Origin: Dehalococcoidales bacterium
GTDB lineage: Bacteria; Chloroflexota; Dehalococcoidia; Dehalococcoidales; UBA2162
Assembly (NCBI GenBank): GCA_030690265.1
Contig: JAUYHA010000071.1
Location: 1 to 64,000, forward strand
Direction: 5' to 3'
DNA length: 64,000 nt
Positions 9,127 through 18,996 of the stretch are shown in pieces (the stretch's first letter is position 1; each line of letters opens with the position of its first letter). The notes under the pieces were generated by a model. It saw only the letters and a list, made by a program, of their open reading frames with translations. It was not told the origin of the DNA and searched no databases. The position numbers and the translations under genes were made by a program.

Positions 9127-10966
9127 CGTTTGTCAGCGGAAGAGTGAAGTTAAATTGGCTCCCCCTGCCATACTCACTCTCCACCCAGACCCGTCCCCCA
9201 TGCTTTTCTATGAGTTGTTTTACCACCGTTAGCCCCAGCCCGGTGCCACCCCTTTCTCTAACCAATGGCTCTTCAAGCCGAATAAAAGGCTCAAATATCC
9301 GCTCCTGGTCTTCCTTTTTGATGCCAATCCCATTGTCAATCACACTCACCCGGCACCAATCACCCACCCTGACAGCCTCAACCTTCAGTTTACCTTCATC
9401 AGGGGTAAACTTGGAGGCATTATCCACCAGATTGAGCAGCACCTGGGCTAAGTTACCTTCATCAGCATAGACTAAGGGTAAACAGCTTTCTACATCAACA
9501 TCAAGGCTCTGCTTCCTCGGGGACAGTATCGGCATCACGGTTCTGGTTAGCGAGGCAATGAGCCTTTCCAGAGCTACCTTTCCCGACTTTAGTTCGACTT
9601 TACCGGATTCTATCCTGGACAGGTCAAGAACATCATTAACCAGACTCAACAGGTGTTGACCGCTATTCAAGATATCATTAAGGCACTGTTTTTGTTCCTG
9701 GTCAATCTTTCCCGATAGCTCATCAATCATCAACTCAGCAAAGCCGATAATGACATTGAGAGGGCTGCGCAGTTCATGAGACATATTAGCCATGAATTCT
9801 GACTTGCGCTGGTTCGCTTTCTCCACTTCCCGCCGCTGTGCTGTTAGTTCTTCAGCCTTCGACTGAAGGTCTTTCGTCTGGGCATCAAGCAGCTCGTTCT
9901 TCCTTTTCAGCATATTACTTGAGCGCTCCAGTGTTTCCACCATCACATTGAGGGCAACTCCAAGCTTTGACAACTCGTCCTTCCCGGATATCGGTACCCG
10001 TACTGAGAGGTCACCACTGGTGCCAATACTGCTGACTCCCCGGCTCAAGCGGGTCAGCCGGGATAGAACCTGCCTGTCCAGGAACAAGAGCGCCGTTACA
10101 CCAAGTACGGCGCCAACAGCCAGCAACGATAAAATAAAATAGGCAAGGGTATCCTGACCCTGCGCGTATATATCTCTGGGCATGTCCACTCTCATCAAGA
10201 GAACCGGCTTATCATAGATATCTCTCATCAGCGCATAACCGGCAACAGACTGCTTGCCCAGAGGACGGATAAGAACCGGTATTTCTTCGGAAAGAAATGG
10301 CACCAGTGTTTGAAAATCGCCTGGTGCTGGCGAACGGTCGTAGCGATATATGGTTAAGGGTAGACGAGTTTGCCCGCTCAAGCGTTCTATTTCGCTGGAG
10401 TCCAGATAACGACCGAGAATAAGTGCCCCCCGAACCGGGCCCTCATCCTCACTGGTGAGTATGGGAGCTGAGACAATAAGCATAGGATTTTCCGGGAGAA
10501 GAATAATCCCTCTGACAATGCTCTCCGGGTCGGAGTGGCTGACGAGAAGACCGCCGGGAGGGAGATAGCTCAGTAAGCTTTCAGGGACAGTCATCTCTTC
10601 CTCATTCTGTAAGTCAAACGCCTTGCCGTGGACCATCTGACCGGAAGAATTAACAAACAGCATAAGGTTAAGCCTTAACTCAGTGAAAGTATCATCAACC
10701 AGGTTCGTCTGAATATAATCCTGGTTGACATCCTCAACGAAGGCATAAGTATCATCCCATGATGCCCAGTCACTGGTTAGTGATTTCAGGGTAAGAAGGT
10801 CGTTAGACAAAGCATTTAATGCCTGCTCAACATTCTGACGGGTGCGTTGCTCCTCCAGCCGGGCGAAGCTCCGCATCAAAAGAGTCTGCGAGATAATATA
10901 CAAAATAATGATTAAGGCAAGGAAAACTATGCCTACAGTCAACAATGTCTTGCTGCGTAATGTCAT
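9071..10966 (-). CDS. Membrane sensor histidine kinase (CHASE4-like sensor, HAMP, HisKA, HATPase)
   Basis: FMANMSHELRSPLNVIIGFAELM, DNASKFTPDEGKL, GGTGLGLTVVKQLIEKHGG; N-terminal TM and extracytoplasmic domain with DWASWDDTYAF motif typical of CHASE4. Confidence 0.93.
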   Translation of the reverse strand: MTLRSKTLLTVGIVFLALIIILYIISQTLLMRSFARLEEQRTRQNVEQALNALSNDLLTLKSLTSDWASWDDTYAFVEDVNQDYIQTNLVDDTFTELRLNLMLFVNSSGQMVHGKAFDLQNEEEMTVPESLLSYLPPGGLLVSHSDPESIVRGIILLPENPMLIVSAPILTSEDEGPVRGALILGRYLDSSEIERLSGQTRLPLTIYRYDRSPAPGDFQTLVPFLSEEIPVLIRPLGKQSVAGYALMRDIYDKPVLLMRVDMPRDIYAQGQDTLAYFILSLLAVGAVLGVTALLFLDRQVLSRLTRLSRGVSSIGTSGDLSVRVPISGKDELSKLGVALNVMVETLERSSNMLKRKNELLDAQTKDLQSKAEELTAQRREVEKANQRKSEFMANMSHELRSPLNVIIGFAELMIDELSGKIDQEQKQCLNDILNSGQHLLSLVNDVLDLSRIESGKVELKSGKVALERLIASLTRTVMPILSPRKQSLDVDVESCLPLVYADEGNLAQVLLNLVDNASKFTPDEGKLKVEAVRVGDWCRVSVIDNGIGIKKEDQERIFEPFIRLEEPLVRERGGTGLGLTVVKQLIEKHGGRVWVESEYGRGSQFNFTLPLTNGDFRNPGEPGSEKEDTDC

Positions 10967-11192
10967 ATCTCTTCCCTGTTAAGCCTGATTATGATACAGG
11001 ACTCAAACCTCCAAACAAACAGCTTCAATGCCAATTGTATCATAAAAGCAACAAATTTGCCAGAAGGCAACATATTATAGTAAATAAACGGGAAAAGGCA
11101 AATATAAGGGCAGAAACCTGTCATTACTGTCAGACAAAAACTGGAGCGGGCATTCAACGGGGCGAAAAGCCAACCGGGGCTGAGAAGATAAC

Positions 11193-11371
11193 CTAGTGTA
11201 GTGCATCTTACGCTTCGTTATTTTCGGTTAACTATACCGACGAAAGTCGGTATCCAGACGTGTAGGCTCATCCGGTATCGCCTGGATTCCGGCTGGAGTT
11301 TATCCCGTACCTGATACGGGGCCGGAATTGGGGGGGCTGTAGCTAACGTTATTTTGAAGACACTACACTAG
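11193..11371. repeat. MITE-like element with perfect 11-bp TIR CTAGTGTAGTG, carrying core module d
   Basis: ctagtgtagtg at 11193..11203 and cactacactag at 11361..11371; internal cctggattccggctggagtttatcccgtacctgatacggggccgg. Confidence 0.8.
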
Positions 11372-11524
11372 CATTTTTTACCATATATGTGAATATAATT
11401 GCAAGTATTATTATTTTAAATATTATGCGTGGATTACCAAAAAACACTTTATTATCTACGCTTAATTTAGCTCAAAATGACCCATTGGTTATCCCTTATG
11501 GCCTGAATTTTATACTTATGGGTA

Positions 11525-11551
11525 TTGACATATGGTAAAACGTGCTATATT
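11525..11551 (+). promoter_or_regulatory. Candidate sigma70-type promoter upstream of 11657 ORF
   Basis: ttgaca - 15 nt - tatatt. Confidence 0.35.
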
Positions 11552-11656
11552 CTTCCAGTTACAGGATACACTATGTCTGAGTTGGTCTATTAAAAACCTG
11601 AAATTATTATCATTTAAATCCAGTCTGGTCAAGAGTAAATATATGGAGCAGCTGCT

Positions 11657-12010
11657 ATGGTATATTCTATAAAGGATTTGTTAAAAAAGGCATCCAGTGT
11701 TTTTAGCCTTATTAATTTATCAGCTGACAAAGCCTGGCCGGCAGGTGTATTAAATCAGCTTGAGGTCGAGTATCATTTAAAACCGGAAGATATGTTGCGA
11801 CTTGGCTATCTGAAATACCGGATGAAGGGAATGAGAAAAGGGTTTTATTCTCTCTATATATATGACAGGCTGGCAGCTCGAGACAGACAACGCCTGGTGA
11901 GGGATGTTAAGGATATCAATAATTCCTCTGACCTTCTTTTGTTCCGGGGAAGTGTGTCAGGGGATGGTGTTATTCAACTCAGTTGGGTAAATGGAAGCGG
12001 AAACAACTGA
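11657..12010 (+). CDS. Hypothetical protein
   Basis: 117-aa ORF, convergent with histidine kinase; no recognised motif. Confidence 0.55.
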   Translation: MVYSIKDLLKKASSVFSLINLSADKAWPAGVLNQLEVEYHLKPEDMLRLGYLKYRMKGMRKGFYSLYIYDRLAARDRQRLVRDVKDINNSSDLLLFRGSVSGDGVIQLSWVNGSGNN

Positions 12011-12018
12011 GTAATTAC

Positions 12019-13425
12019 TCAAACATTGAAGAAGATTGAAGAAGAAGGTAATCTCACTATAAATTTTGCTCCTTCACCGGGCTGGCTTTCGGCAATGATT
12101 GTGCCACTGTGAGCCAGGGCTATTTCTCTGGCAATAGCCAGGCCGAGTCCAACCCCGGTCCTGACCCCGGTAATTTGATAAAACCTCTCAAAGACGTAGG
12201 ATAGTTGTTCCGGAGGTATTCCAGGACCGCTATCGGTTACGCTAATTTCAACATAGTCACCATTTATGCTATCGGAGACCTGGACGTTGCCTCCGGAGGG
12301 GGTATTCTTGATGGCGTTGTCCAGCAGATTTCCGATTAGTTCTTCCAGGCGGCCGAATTCGCCCATTATACGCGCTTTGTTTCCGTGTTTAACCTCAAGC
12401 ACGACACCCTTTTTTTGTGCTTGCAGGCTGAAAACATCGGTACAATGGCTCAAGAGTTCATGAATATCTACGGGTTCATAAGCTATTTTAATCTGGCCGG
12501 ATTGCATGCGGGCAAGCTCGAGAAGCTCGTCCACCTGCCGTCTCATCCTGGTTGATTCATCATTGATAATCCTTGCCGCCTTCAACCTGGTATCTTCATC
12601 GCTGGCGGTGCCATCTATCAGTGCCTGGGCAAACCCCTGGATTGATGTAATCGGAGTTTTCAATTCGTGAGATACGTCAGCGACGAAATGGCGTAACTGC
12701 ATCTGGGACTGCTTTACTTTATCAGCCATGTCATTAAAGTTTTTTGCCAGGTTACCGAATTCCTTTGGGCTTCTGACGGGTATTTTCTTATCGTACTCAC
12801 CACGGGCAATCCTCTGGGCAGCGCTGGTTACCTCTTCCAGGGGACGGTACACAGAACGGGCGAAGAAAAAAGCCAGCACCAGCGAAATGGATAAAGCCGT
12901 CACTCCGGCAAGCAGCAACGGCCGGAAGAGACTTGCCATTATAGCCATCGATTCCGTCTGCGGGACGGCCAGGATTAGAGTATCTACCCTGGATGCCAGC
13001 GAAGTAGCTATTCTGACCAGAGGATAGGCGGCGAAAAGATATACCGTACCGCCGGAAGTCTCAAACTTGCCCTGGGTCGGCATGGTAAGATTTTGTGGAA
13101 GACCGGAAGTGACCTGTATCTGCTCGTGATTGGATGATGGTGCAATTTGCCTGGCAATGTTGCCACTGCTGTCAGTCAGGAGGATAAAGACACTATTCTT
13201 TTCTGCCTGTTCCTGGAGACTGGACCATAAGTCCCTCGCTGTTACCTGGCCCGCGACAAGCGACCTGACCTGTACCGAGATAGGACGTGCCATGCTATCG
13301 AGGCGCTCCATTGTCAATCGGTCACGGTAACCCTGCAACAGCACGGTCATCAGCATTGCTACCAGGCCAAGACAGACAAGTACAATCAGGGTGTAGGTGG
13401 TAAACAAGCGCGTTCGGAAGCTCAT
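12019..13425 (-). CDS. HAMP-domain sensor histidine kinase
   Basis: FVADVSHELKTPITSIQGFAQALIDG, NLLDNAIKNTPSGG, VGLGLAIAREIALAHSG. Confidence 0.95.
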   Translation of the reverse strand: MSFRTRLFTTYTLIVLVCLGLVAMLMTVLLQGYRDRLTMERLDSMARPISVQVRSLVAGQVTARDLWSSLQEQAEKNSVFILLTDSSGNIARQIAPSSNHEQIQVTSGLPQNLTMPTQGKFETSGGTVYLFAAYPLVRIATSLASRVDTLILAVPQTESMAIMASLFRPLLLAGVTALSISLVLAFFFARSVYRPLEEVTSAAQRIARGEYDKKIPVRSPKEFGNLAKNFNDMADKVKQSQMQLRHFVADVSHELKTPITSIQGFAQALIDGTASDEDTRLKAARIINDESTRMRRQVDELLELARMQSGQIKIAYEPVDIHELLSHCTDVFSLQAQKKGVVLEVKHGNKARIMGEFGRLEELIGNLLDNAIKNTPSGGNVQVSDSINGDYVEISVTDSGPGIPPEQLSYVFERFYQITGVRTGVGLGLAIAREIALAHSGTIIAESQPGEGAKFIVRLPSSSIFFNV

Positions 13426-14105
13426 CCGGTGCTCCTTGCCGGGGACATCTTGTAACCGGTACCACGGAATGTCTCTATGCTCACATCTGAGGCGGAGAGT
13501 TTGTCTCGCAGATTCTTAACGTGAACGTCGACAGTGCGTGTTTCGCCATAGTAATCATAACCCCAGACTATTTCCAGCAGTTTCTCCCGGCTCAATACTA
13601 TGCCGATGTTCTGAGCGAAGGCAGCCAGCAGGTCAAACTCCTTGACTCTCAATGCTACAGGTTTGCCCGCTACGGTTACTTCACGTGCCGGTAGGTCTAT
13701 GCGGAGGTTACCGATTTCCATCATCTCTCGCGGCGTGGCTCCCGTTTGATACCTCCGGAGTACCGCCTTAACTCTGGCTGCCAGCTCCCTGGGATTAAAC
13801 GGCTTGGTCAGGTAGTCATCGGCACCCAGCTCCAGGCCGATTATTTTATCAACATCTTCTTTGCGGGCGGTGAGCATAAGTATCGGTATGGCGCTTTTTG
13901 CTCTTATCTGACGGCACACCTCAAAACCATCGATATCCGGAAGCATCAGGTCAAGGATGATAAGGTCGGGGTTTACTGATTTTTGCTTTGAAATAGCTTC
14001 CCGGCCGTTAGCGGCGCTCTCTACTTTATAGCCGTCACGCTCGAGGTAGAGTCGGGCTAACTCGATGATATTTGATTCATCGTCCACAACAAGAATAGTC
14101 TGCAT
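13422..14105 (-). CDS. OmpR-family response regulator
   Basis: ILVVDDESNIIELARLYLERDGY, LILDLMLPDIDGFEV, TVDVHVKNLRDKL; 4-nt overlap with kinase gene. Confidence 0.95.
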   Translation of the reverse strand: MQTILVVDDESNIIELARLYLERDGYKVESAANGREAISKQKSVNPDLIILDLMLPDIDGFEVCRQIRAKSAIPILMLTARKEDVDKIIGLELGADDYLTKPFNPRELAARVKAVLRRYQTGATPREMMEIGNLRIDLPAREVTVAGKPVALRVKEFDLLAAFAQNIGIVLSREKLLEIVWGYDYYGETRTVDVHVKNLRDKLSASDVSIETFRGTGYKMSPARSTG

Positions 14106-14189
14106 CTCAATTCCAGAGCGAATGTTCTTGTGCCATTATACCAGAGTCCGGTCTGATTCCTACATTTTGCATCAATAGTTACTACAATT

Positions 14190-14333
14190 TGTCATTGCGA
14201 GAAGTCTTTCCTTGGAAGGACGACGAAGCAGTCCTTTCCCCCATGTCATTGCGAGGAACGCTAGTGACGAAGCAATCTAATAAAATATTCTAGAGAGTGC
14301 CACGCCCCGATGAAATCGGGGCTCGCAATGACA
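14190..14333. repeat. Palindromic repeat family c (double/nested copy)
   Basis: tgtcattgcgag at 14190 and 14244, ctcgcaatgaca end at 14333; gacgaagcaatct internal motif. Confidence 0.85.
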
Positions 14334-14417
14334 GGATAGTTACCTGGAGAATTACCTGGAGGTAGATTGGATATGTTGCTTCGACTACCTCCAGGCAATT
14401 CCCTCCTGCGACAGGTA

Positions 14418-15317
14418 TTAATGGGTGGTGCTGCTGCTGCTGCTGCTGCTGATTCCGGGTCTGGTGGCTGGTCTTGCCTGAGATTCCGGTTCGGGCTCAG
14501 GGAGAATCACGATAGGTTTCCTGGCGGGGGAGAATCCCTCCTTCCTGGTCACCAGAAGATAACCACCGGCTTTCTCAAAGGCATATTTTACCTTTCCGGC
14601 CCCGTTGGTGGTGCCGAGGAAAATACCGTAAGTATTGACGGCTTCTTCAAGAGCGGCATCAATTTCAGACTTGTCGCCGCTTTCCCTGATACTGGCTATT
14701 CGCTCCTTCAGGGCTGCTGCGTCTTCCCGGGTAAATGCCCAGACACCGGCGTCTTTAACCGGGTCTTCGGTACCCCTCTGGAAAACAGTTATGGTTATAT
14801 TCTCATCAACCTGGGCTTTCGGCGGAGCATCTATTGCCAGAGCTGGCAAGTGCATACCGACCGCAATCGGTCTGGAGTCCGGTACGTACCCTCCTAATAT
14901 GGCTACGAGGACATAACGTCCTGAGGTCTCAAACGAATACCAGACCTTTCCTTCGCTATTAGTTCTGGCGATAAAGGTACCATGTATGCCTAACATGTTT
15001 TCGTATTCGGCAACGCTGGTATCAGGATTAGCGTTACGTTTCGCCTTTGCCATCTCCTGTCTCAGGTTCTCGGCTTCTTCTCTGGTCACCAGCCAAACAC
15101 CGGCACCCTCAACCGGCTCCTGGTCAGAGCATTGAAAAACAGTTATGGATATCTGCGTGTTGATGGGTGTTGCTAAAGGTGCGACAATAGCCAGTCCGTC
15201 ACGGGGTGGGGTAGTATTTTCCTCACTATCTCCGGTCTGGGCAAACGCTGCAACCGGACTGACAATCATGCCGAGAAGTGCCACAGCAAACAGGGTTATA
15301 ATTGACCATTTTCTCAT
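14418..15317 (-). CDS. Exported protein with two tandem homologous domains and a Ser-rich C-terminus
   Basis: Signal peptide MRKWSIITLFAVALLGMIVSPVAAFAQ; repeats ISITVFQCSDQEPVEGAGVWLVTREEAENL / ITITVFQRGTEDPVKDAGVWAFTREDAAAL. Confidence 0.8.
   Translation of the reverse strand: MRKWSIITLFAVALLGMIVSPVAAFAQTGDSEENTTPPRDGLAIVAPLATPINTQISITVFQCSDQEPVEGAGVWLVTREEAENLRQEMAKAKRNANPDTSVAEYENMLGIHGTFIARTNSEGKVWYSFETSGRYVLVAILGGYVPDSRPIAVGMHLPALAIDAPPKAQVDENITITVFQRGTEDPVKDAGVWAFTREDAAALKERIASIRESGDKSEIDAALEEAVNTYGIFLGTTNGAGKVKYAFEKAGGYLLVTRKEGFSPARKPIVILPEPEPESQARPATRPGISSSSSSSTTH
14429..14451. repeat. Trinucleotide microsatellite (CTG)n encoding the poly-Ser tail
   Basis: tgctgctgctgctgctgctgctg read directly. 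Confidence 0.9.
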
Positions 15318-15604
15318 TTTTGTTTTACCTCCTGAATTTTTTGACTGAAGCCAGCGTCAATGACCGGGGCCCCTCAATCATTTGCTGCTAAACTTAAGTC
15401 TTATACTTATTAAAGAGTGCGATTGTTATCCCGGTTTTATCGCTGTGTAAATTCTCCGTAAAATTATTGAGCCGCAGATAACAGCTTGCTGGGGGGAGGA
15501 AAGCGGTTCGCCGCCAGGCGAAGCAAACATCAATCTTTTTTAAAGATAACAATGAATTTTCTGAAGGTTGACCCCATCTACTGTATCTCCTTCCCCTAAA
15601 ATGA

Positions 15605-15929
15605 GCTTTGTATCAAAAGTGAGTTCCTCCTTGTCACCCTGAGCACATTCGCTCCGTTCACTCTGACGATAATCGGAACGAGTTCACTCTGACCTCGGTC
15701 TGAACTCGGTCTGAAGACGATAACCTGCTCCGAGCTTGTCGAGGCAAGTCGGAACGAGCTCAGTGTAAACTCAGCGAAGGGTATCGGTGTGGTGGGAACT
15801 AGCGATTCACCACCAGCCCCACGACCAGATTCTTTGTCGCTTCACTCTGACGAATAACACGATACCGCTTCTCGTTACAGGTAATCGGAACGAGTTCGCT
15901 CCTCAGAATGACATTTGATATAAGACCCC
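15605..15929. repeat. MITE-like element family a (degenerate TIR TTGTATCAAA / TTTGATATAAGACCCC)
   Basis: Long shared core with 29101..29372. Confidence 0.75.
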
Positions 15930-15955
15930 TAACATGGGAAGGGGAAGAAAAGGAA

Positions 15956-16097
15956 AGGCTGTCCGAAAACAAGGAATCCCTTATTTGTCATTCCGTGCTT
16001 GACACGGAATCCAGAAGTGGTGATGAGGTAGTCTGGATTCTGGCTCCCGTATCAGGTACGGGACAGGCTTCGCCAGAATGACATTTTCGAACAACCT
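15956..16097. repeat. MITE-like element family b (TIR AGGCTGTCCGAAAA / TTTTCGAACAACCT) carrying core module d
   Basis: 14-bp TIR with 2 mismatches; internal gtcattccgtgcttgacacggaatccag ... cccgtatcaggtacgggacaggcttcgccagaatgac. Confidence 0.75.
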
Positions 16098-16285
16098 TAA
16101 AACATTTCCCCTTCTCCCGTGGGAGAGGGGGATAAAGGGGGTGAGGGCAAAGGGTGCAGGGAGCGCATGAAAAAGTATTGACTGAGGCTGGGCGGTACGT
16201 AAGCCCCCCAGCTTGCTGGGGGCACGTTACTTGGGGTAGAAAGAGCGCAGAGGTTAGATTGCCGTTTGATGCTTTTAGGGGTATT

Positions 16286-16468
16286 ATGGGTACGGAAGAA
16301 TCGGAATCCGGGGGAAGGCTTTTGTTAAAGGAATTCGTGTTTTATTCAGTTGCCGCCGGTGTTATTGGTTTGATAGCCCAGCTTGCCGGGGCTAGCCTTC
16401 CCGTAATTCTGTTTTCGTCTTTGCTGGTCCCTCCTGTTTTCCTGCTTATAGTCAGAATTCTCCGCTAA
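16286..16468 (+). CDS. Small membrane protein, hypothetical
   Basis: MGTEESESGGRLLLKEFVFYSVAAGVIGLIAQLAGASLPVILFSSLLVPPVFLLIVRILR; two hydrophobic segments. Confidence 0.5.
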   Translation: MGTEESESGGRLLLKEFVFYSVAAGVIGLIAQLAGASLPVILFSSLLVPPVFLLIVRILR

Positions 16469-16588
16469 GGCTTGATAGACGGCTTTTCCCTTGCTAAAAA
16501 GGAATGCGGGTAATCCCGGCCTGGAAAACAGGAAAGAGCGAACACGGGGTGAGCTTTTAGGCAGGATGCGGGGAAGTACTGCCCAGGA

Positions 16589-18196
16589 TTATCGGTGAAC
16601 TTGAGCTTTGCTGAAAACGCTTCTTATTTCAGGGTGGAGGTTGCCTAATTCGGCGACAGCTTCATACCTGATTTTATCAATTTCCCTTTGTTTTTCTTCA
16701 AATTCACCGTTGGAATAAAGCTTTTCCGGGTGCATACAGATGTCATCAACAACCCTGATTGCTGCCGGCACCTGAAAGCCGGTAGGAGAATCCACCCAGT
16801 CTTCAAGCCCGCCTCTCACTAAAGAATCCAGTATTCCCATGGTGGCTTCTAACCGTATATCTTTGTGACGCTCTCCCTCACCGACCCCTCCGGTATTTAG
16901 CAGGTAAAAATTTAAGTGGGGAATGCCTTTTATTATTTCATAGAAAATATTGGCGTGTTCGGTTAAATCACCGGCGACAAAGGGGTCATAGAAAAATTCG
17001 CTCCGAATCGTTCCAGCCCTGGTCGGGTCTCCGGCGGAGGACTCCATTGCCTGCCCCAGCACCATCAGGGCTGCCGCCTGTTCCCTGGTTAGTTTTGATA
17101 TTGCCGGAATTATCGGTCCTCTGGTGATGAGAACCAGGTTATCCACCCTGTCCACACAAATATGGGGGCTGGCGTGCATAAAAGCTTTTCTAAGGATGAC
17201 GGCTCTGCCATTTGAGGTTCTCTGGAAATCGTAAAAATCAAGGTCCCCATCGTCATCTACGCAAACATTTTCCAGCACGGTTTCCGGTTTTAACAGACCG
17301 TAATATATTTCGAGCTGTTCTCCTGGATTGACACCTTCTGTTTTGGCAAATATCCCACCTGCCTCAAAGCCGCAAAAAGAGCCATCGGGCATAAGAGTAC
17401 CCCCATCATCCTGGACAAGCCAGGACTTTTCCTTTCCCTTTCTAGCCAGTATCCGGCTGGTAGTGGTTGTTTTGCCGTTGGCGCTTAAGGCAATCAGCAA
17501 TGTTCTCACCGTACGGTAGTCTCCGTGGATTGACTGAAGATAGTCTTCTCTACAGCCGGCGTGCAGGAAAATGCTGCCCTTTCTCGTCTTGGCCACCCAG
17601 TCTTCGGCGGCGAAGATGCCTTTCTTATACTCACCTATGTAGTTGCCGTTCCTGATTATCTTGACAAATCTTCCGTCAGGCAGCATAGCCAGTCTTATGG
17701 TGATATCTTTATCAGGAAGTGCCTTGTTTTGGTTGGTTTTAAAGGCTTCATCAGCGAAAAATAAGATTTGATAAGTTGGCTCTTCAATTTTTTTCTTAAC
17801 CGGTATAAAAAGATTACCCCCGCCGTAGGCAACATGGGCAAACCGCTCGGGAACGATAAGCCTTACTGTCGTGTCACTGCTCTCATTACCCACAATCCGG
17901 TCAATTGAAATCAGCCTCTCTTTAGCCAGAGCTTCTTCACACTGAGCCAGCAGCTCTATCTCTTCCTGACCAAAGGGGTGGTCGACGCTGTTCCTGGTGA
18001 ACATGGCGGACCGGGAGGTAGGCTCACTTTCCGCCACAAAATTGCCATACATTGTTTTCCTGACCCCGGGCTGTTTTTCCACGAGGTCTCTCAGAACTTC
18101 ATCAGAGGGGTTATCTTTTAATCTACCTTCCTCTATTGCCTTTGCTCTGATGCTGTCAGCCGTCTGAACGAACCGTTCCAGATTAAATTCTGCCAT
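16589..18196 (-). CDS. Phosphoenolpyruvate carboxykinase (ATP)-like protein, divergent
   Basis: 535 aa; SANGKTTTTSRIL P-loop-like, VQDDGGTLMPDGSF, EGVNPGEQLEIYYG, ITRGPIIPAISKLTREQAAA, NTGGVGEG. Confidence 0.75.
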   Translation of the reverse strand: MAEFNLERFVQTADSIRAKAIEEGRLKDNPSDEVLRDLVEKQPGVRKTMYGNFVAESEPTSRSAMFTRNSVDHPFGQEEIELLAQCEEALAKERLISIDRIVGNESSDTTVRLIVPERFAHVAYGGGNLFIPVKKKIEEPTYQILFFADEAFKTNQNKALPDKDITIRLAMLPDGRFVKIIRNGNYIGEYKKGIFAAEDWVAKTRKGSIFLHAGCREDYLQSIHGDYRTVRTLLIALSANGKTTTTSRILARKGKEKSWLVQDDGGTLMPDGSFCGFEAGGIFAKTEGVNPGEQLEIYYGLLKPETVLENVCVDDDGDLDFYDFQRTSNGRAVILRKAFMHASPHICVDRVDNLVLITRGPIIPAISKLTREQAAALMVLGQAMESSAGDPTRAGTIRSEFFYDPFVAGDLTEHANIFYEIIKGIPHLNFYLLNTGGVGEGERHKDIRLEATMGILDSLVRGGLEDWVDSPTGFQVPAAIRVVDDICMHPEKLYSNGEFEEKQREIDKIRYEAVAELGNLHPEIRSVFSKAQVHR

Positions 18197-18228
18197 TTTC
18201 CCCCTCCGTCCTTAGTTTTTGGTTTCAC

Positions 18229-18344
18229 GTCATTCTGGCGAAGCCTGTCCCGTACCTGATACGGGAGCCAGAATCCAGCCGTCACCCAACCCCTGGATTC
18301 CAGCCAGAGTTTATCCCGTACTGGGATACGGGGCTGGAATGACA
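18229..18344. repeat. Dispersed palindromic repeat (core module d)
   Basis: gtcattctggcgaagcctgtcccgtacctgatacgggagccagaatccag ... ggggctggaatgacag. Confidence 0.85.
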
Positions 18345-18497
18345 GTTGTAAATATAGCCTGGGTTATTCAAGCTATTTCTAAAGCACCATATTAAGATTA
18401 TAGCATTATTTTATCTGGTTAATCTGTGCTACAATTACAATAATCTAACATTTTTTAGCTGTGGCTGAGTTCCGGTTTAAAAAATACGCAGGTTGTA

Positions 18498-18995
18498 ATG
18501 GCTATGATCCGCCAATGCCAGCGGAGTGATACCGAACGGATATATTTTATTATTAATGAGGCAGCCAGAGCCTATGAAGGAGTCATACCGGCGGACTGTT
18601 ATCATCAGCCTTACATGCCTATGGAGGAACTTAACCGGGAAAGCAAACGTATGGCTTTCTTTGGCTGGGAGGTAGATGGAGGGCTGGTCGGGATAATGGG
18701 GTTTGAGCCGATTAAGGATGTTTATCTGATACGCCATGCTTATGTATTGCCCCGGTGGCAGCGGCATGGAATCGGCAGCAAACTCTTAAATCACCTTAAA
18801 ACATTGGTCACTACTTCTCGGCTGCTGGTTGGTACCTGGGCTGATGCCAACTGGGCAATTCGCTTCTACCAGAAACACGGCTTTACTCTTCTTGCCGATA
18901 AAGACGAGCTGCTTAAAACCTACTGGGATATTCCTCAGCGCCAGGTTGAGACTTCGGTAGTCCTGGGTATAAATTTGATACGCAGAACAAGATAA
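18498..18995 (+). CDS. GNAT-family N-acetyltransferase
   Basis: VDGGLVGIMGFEPIKDVYLIRHAYVLPRWQRHGIGSKLLNHL, NWAIRFYQKHGF. Confidence 0.9.
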   Translation: MAMIRQCQRSDTERIYFIINEAARAYEGVIPADCYHQPYMPMEELNRESKRMAFFGWEVDGGLVGIMGFEPIKDVYLIRHAYVLPRWQRHGIGSKLLNHLKTLVTTSRLLVGTWADANWAIRFYQKHGFTLLADKDELLKTYWDIPQRQVETSVVLGINLIRRTR

Positions 18996-18996
18996 T

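Noticed and set aside
14429-14451. Phase-variable on/off switch at the CTG repeat
   Set aside because: Triplet unit inside the 3' end of the gene changes Ser number only and does not shift the frame.
15317-15540. Possible riboswitch in the leader of the exported protein
   Set aside because: Some G/C-rich pairing, but I could not match any known riboswitch consensus (including cyclic-di-GMP-I); insufficient support.
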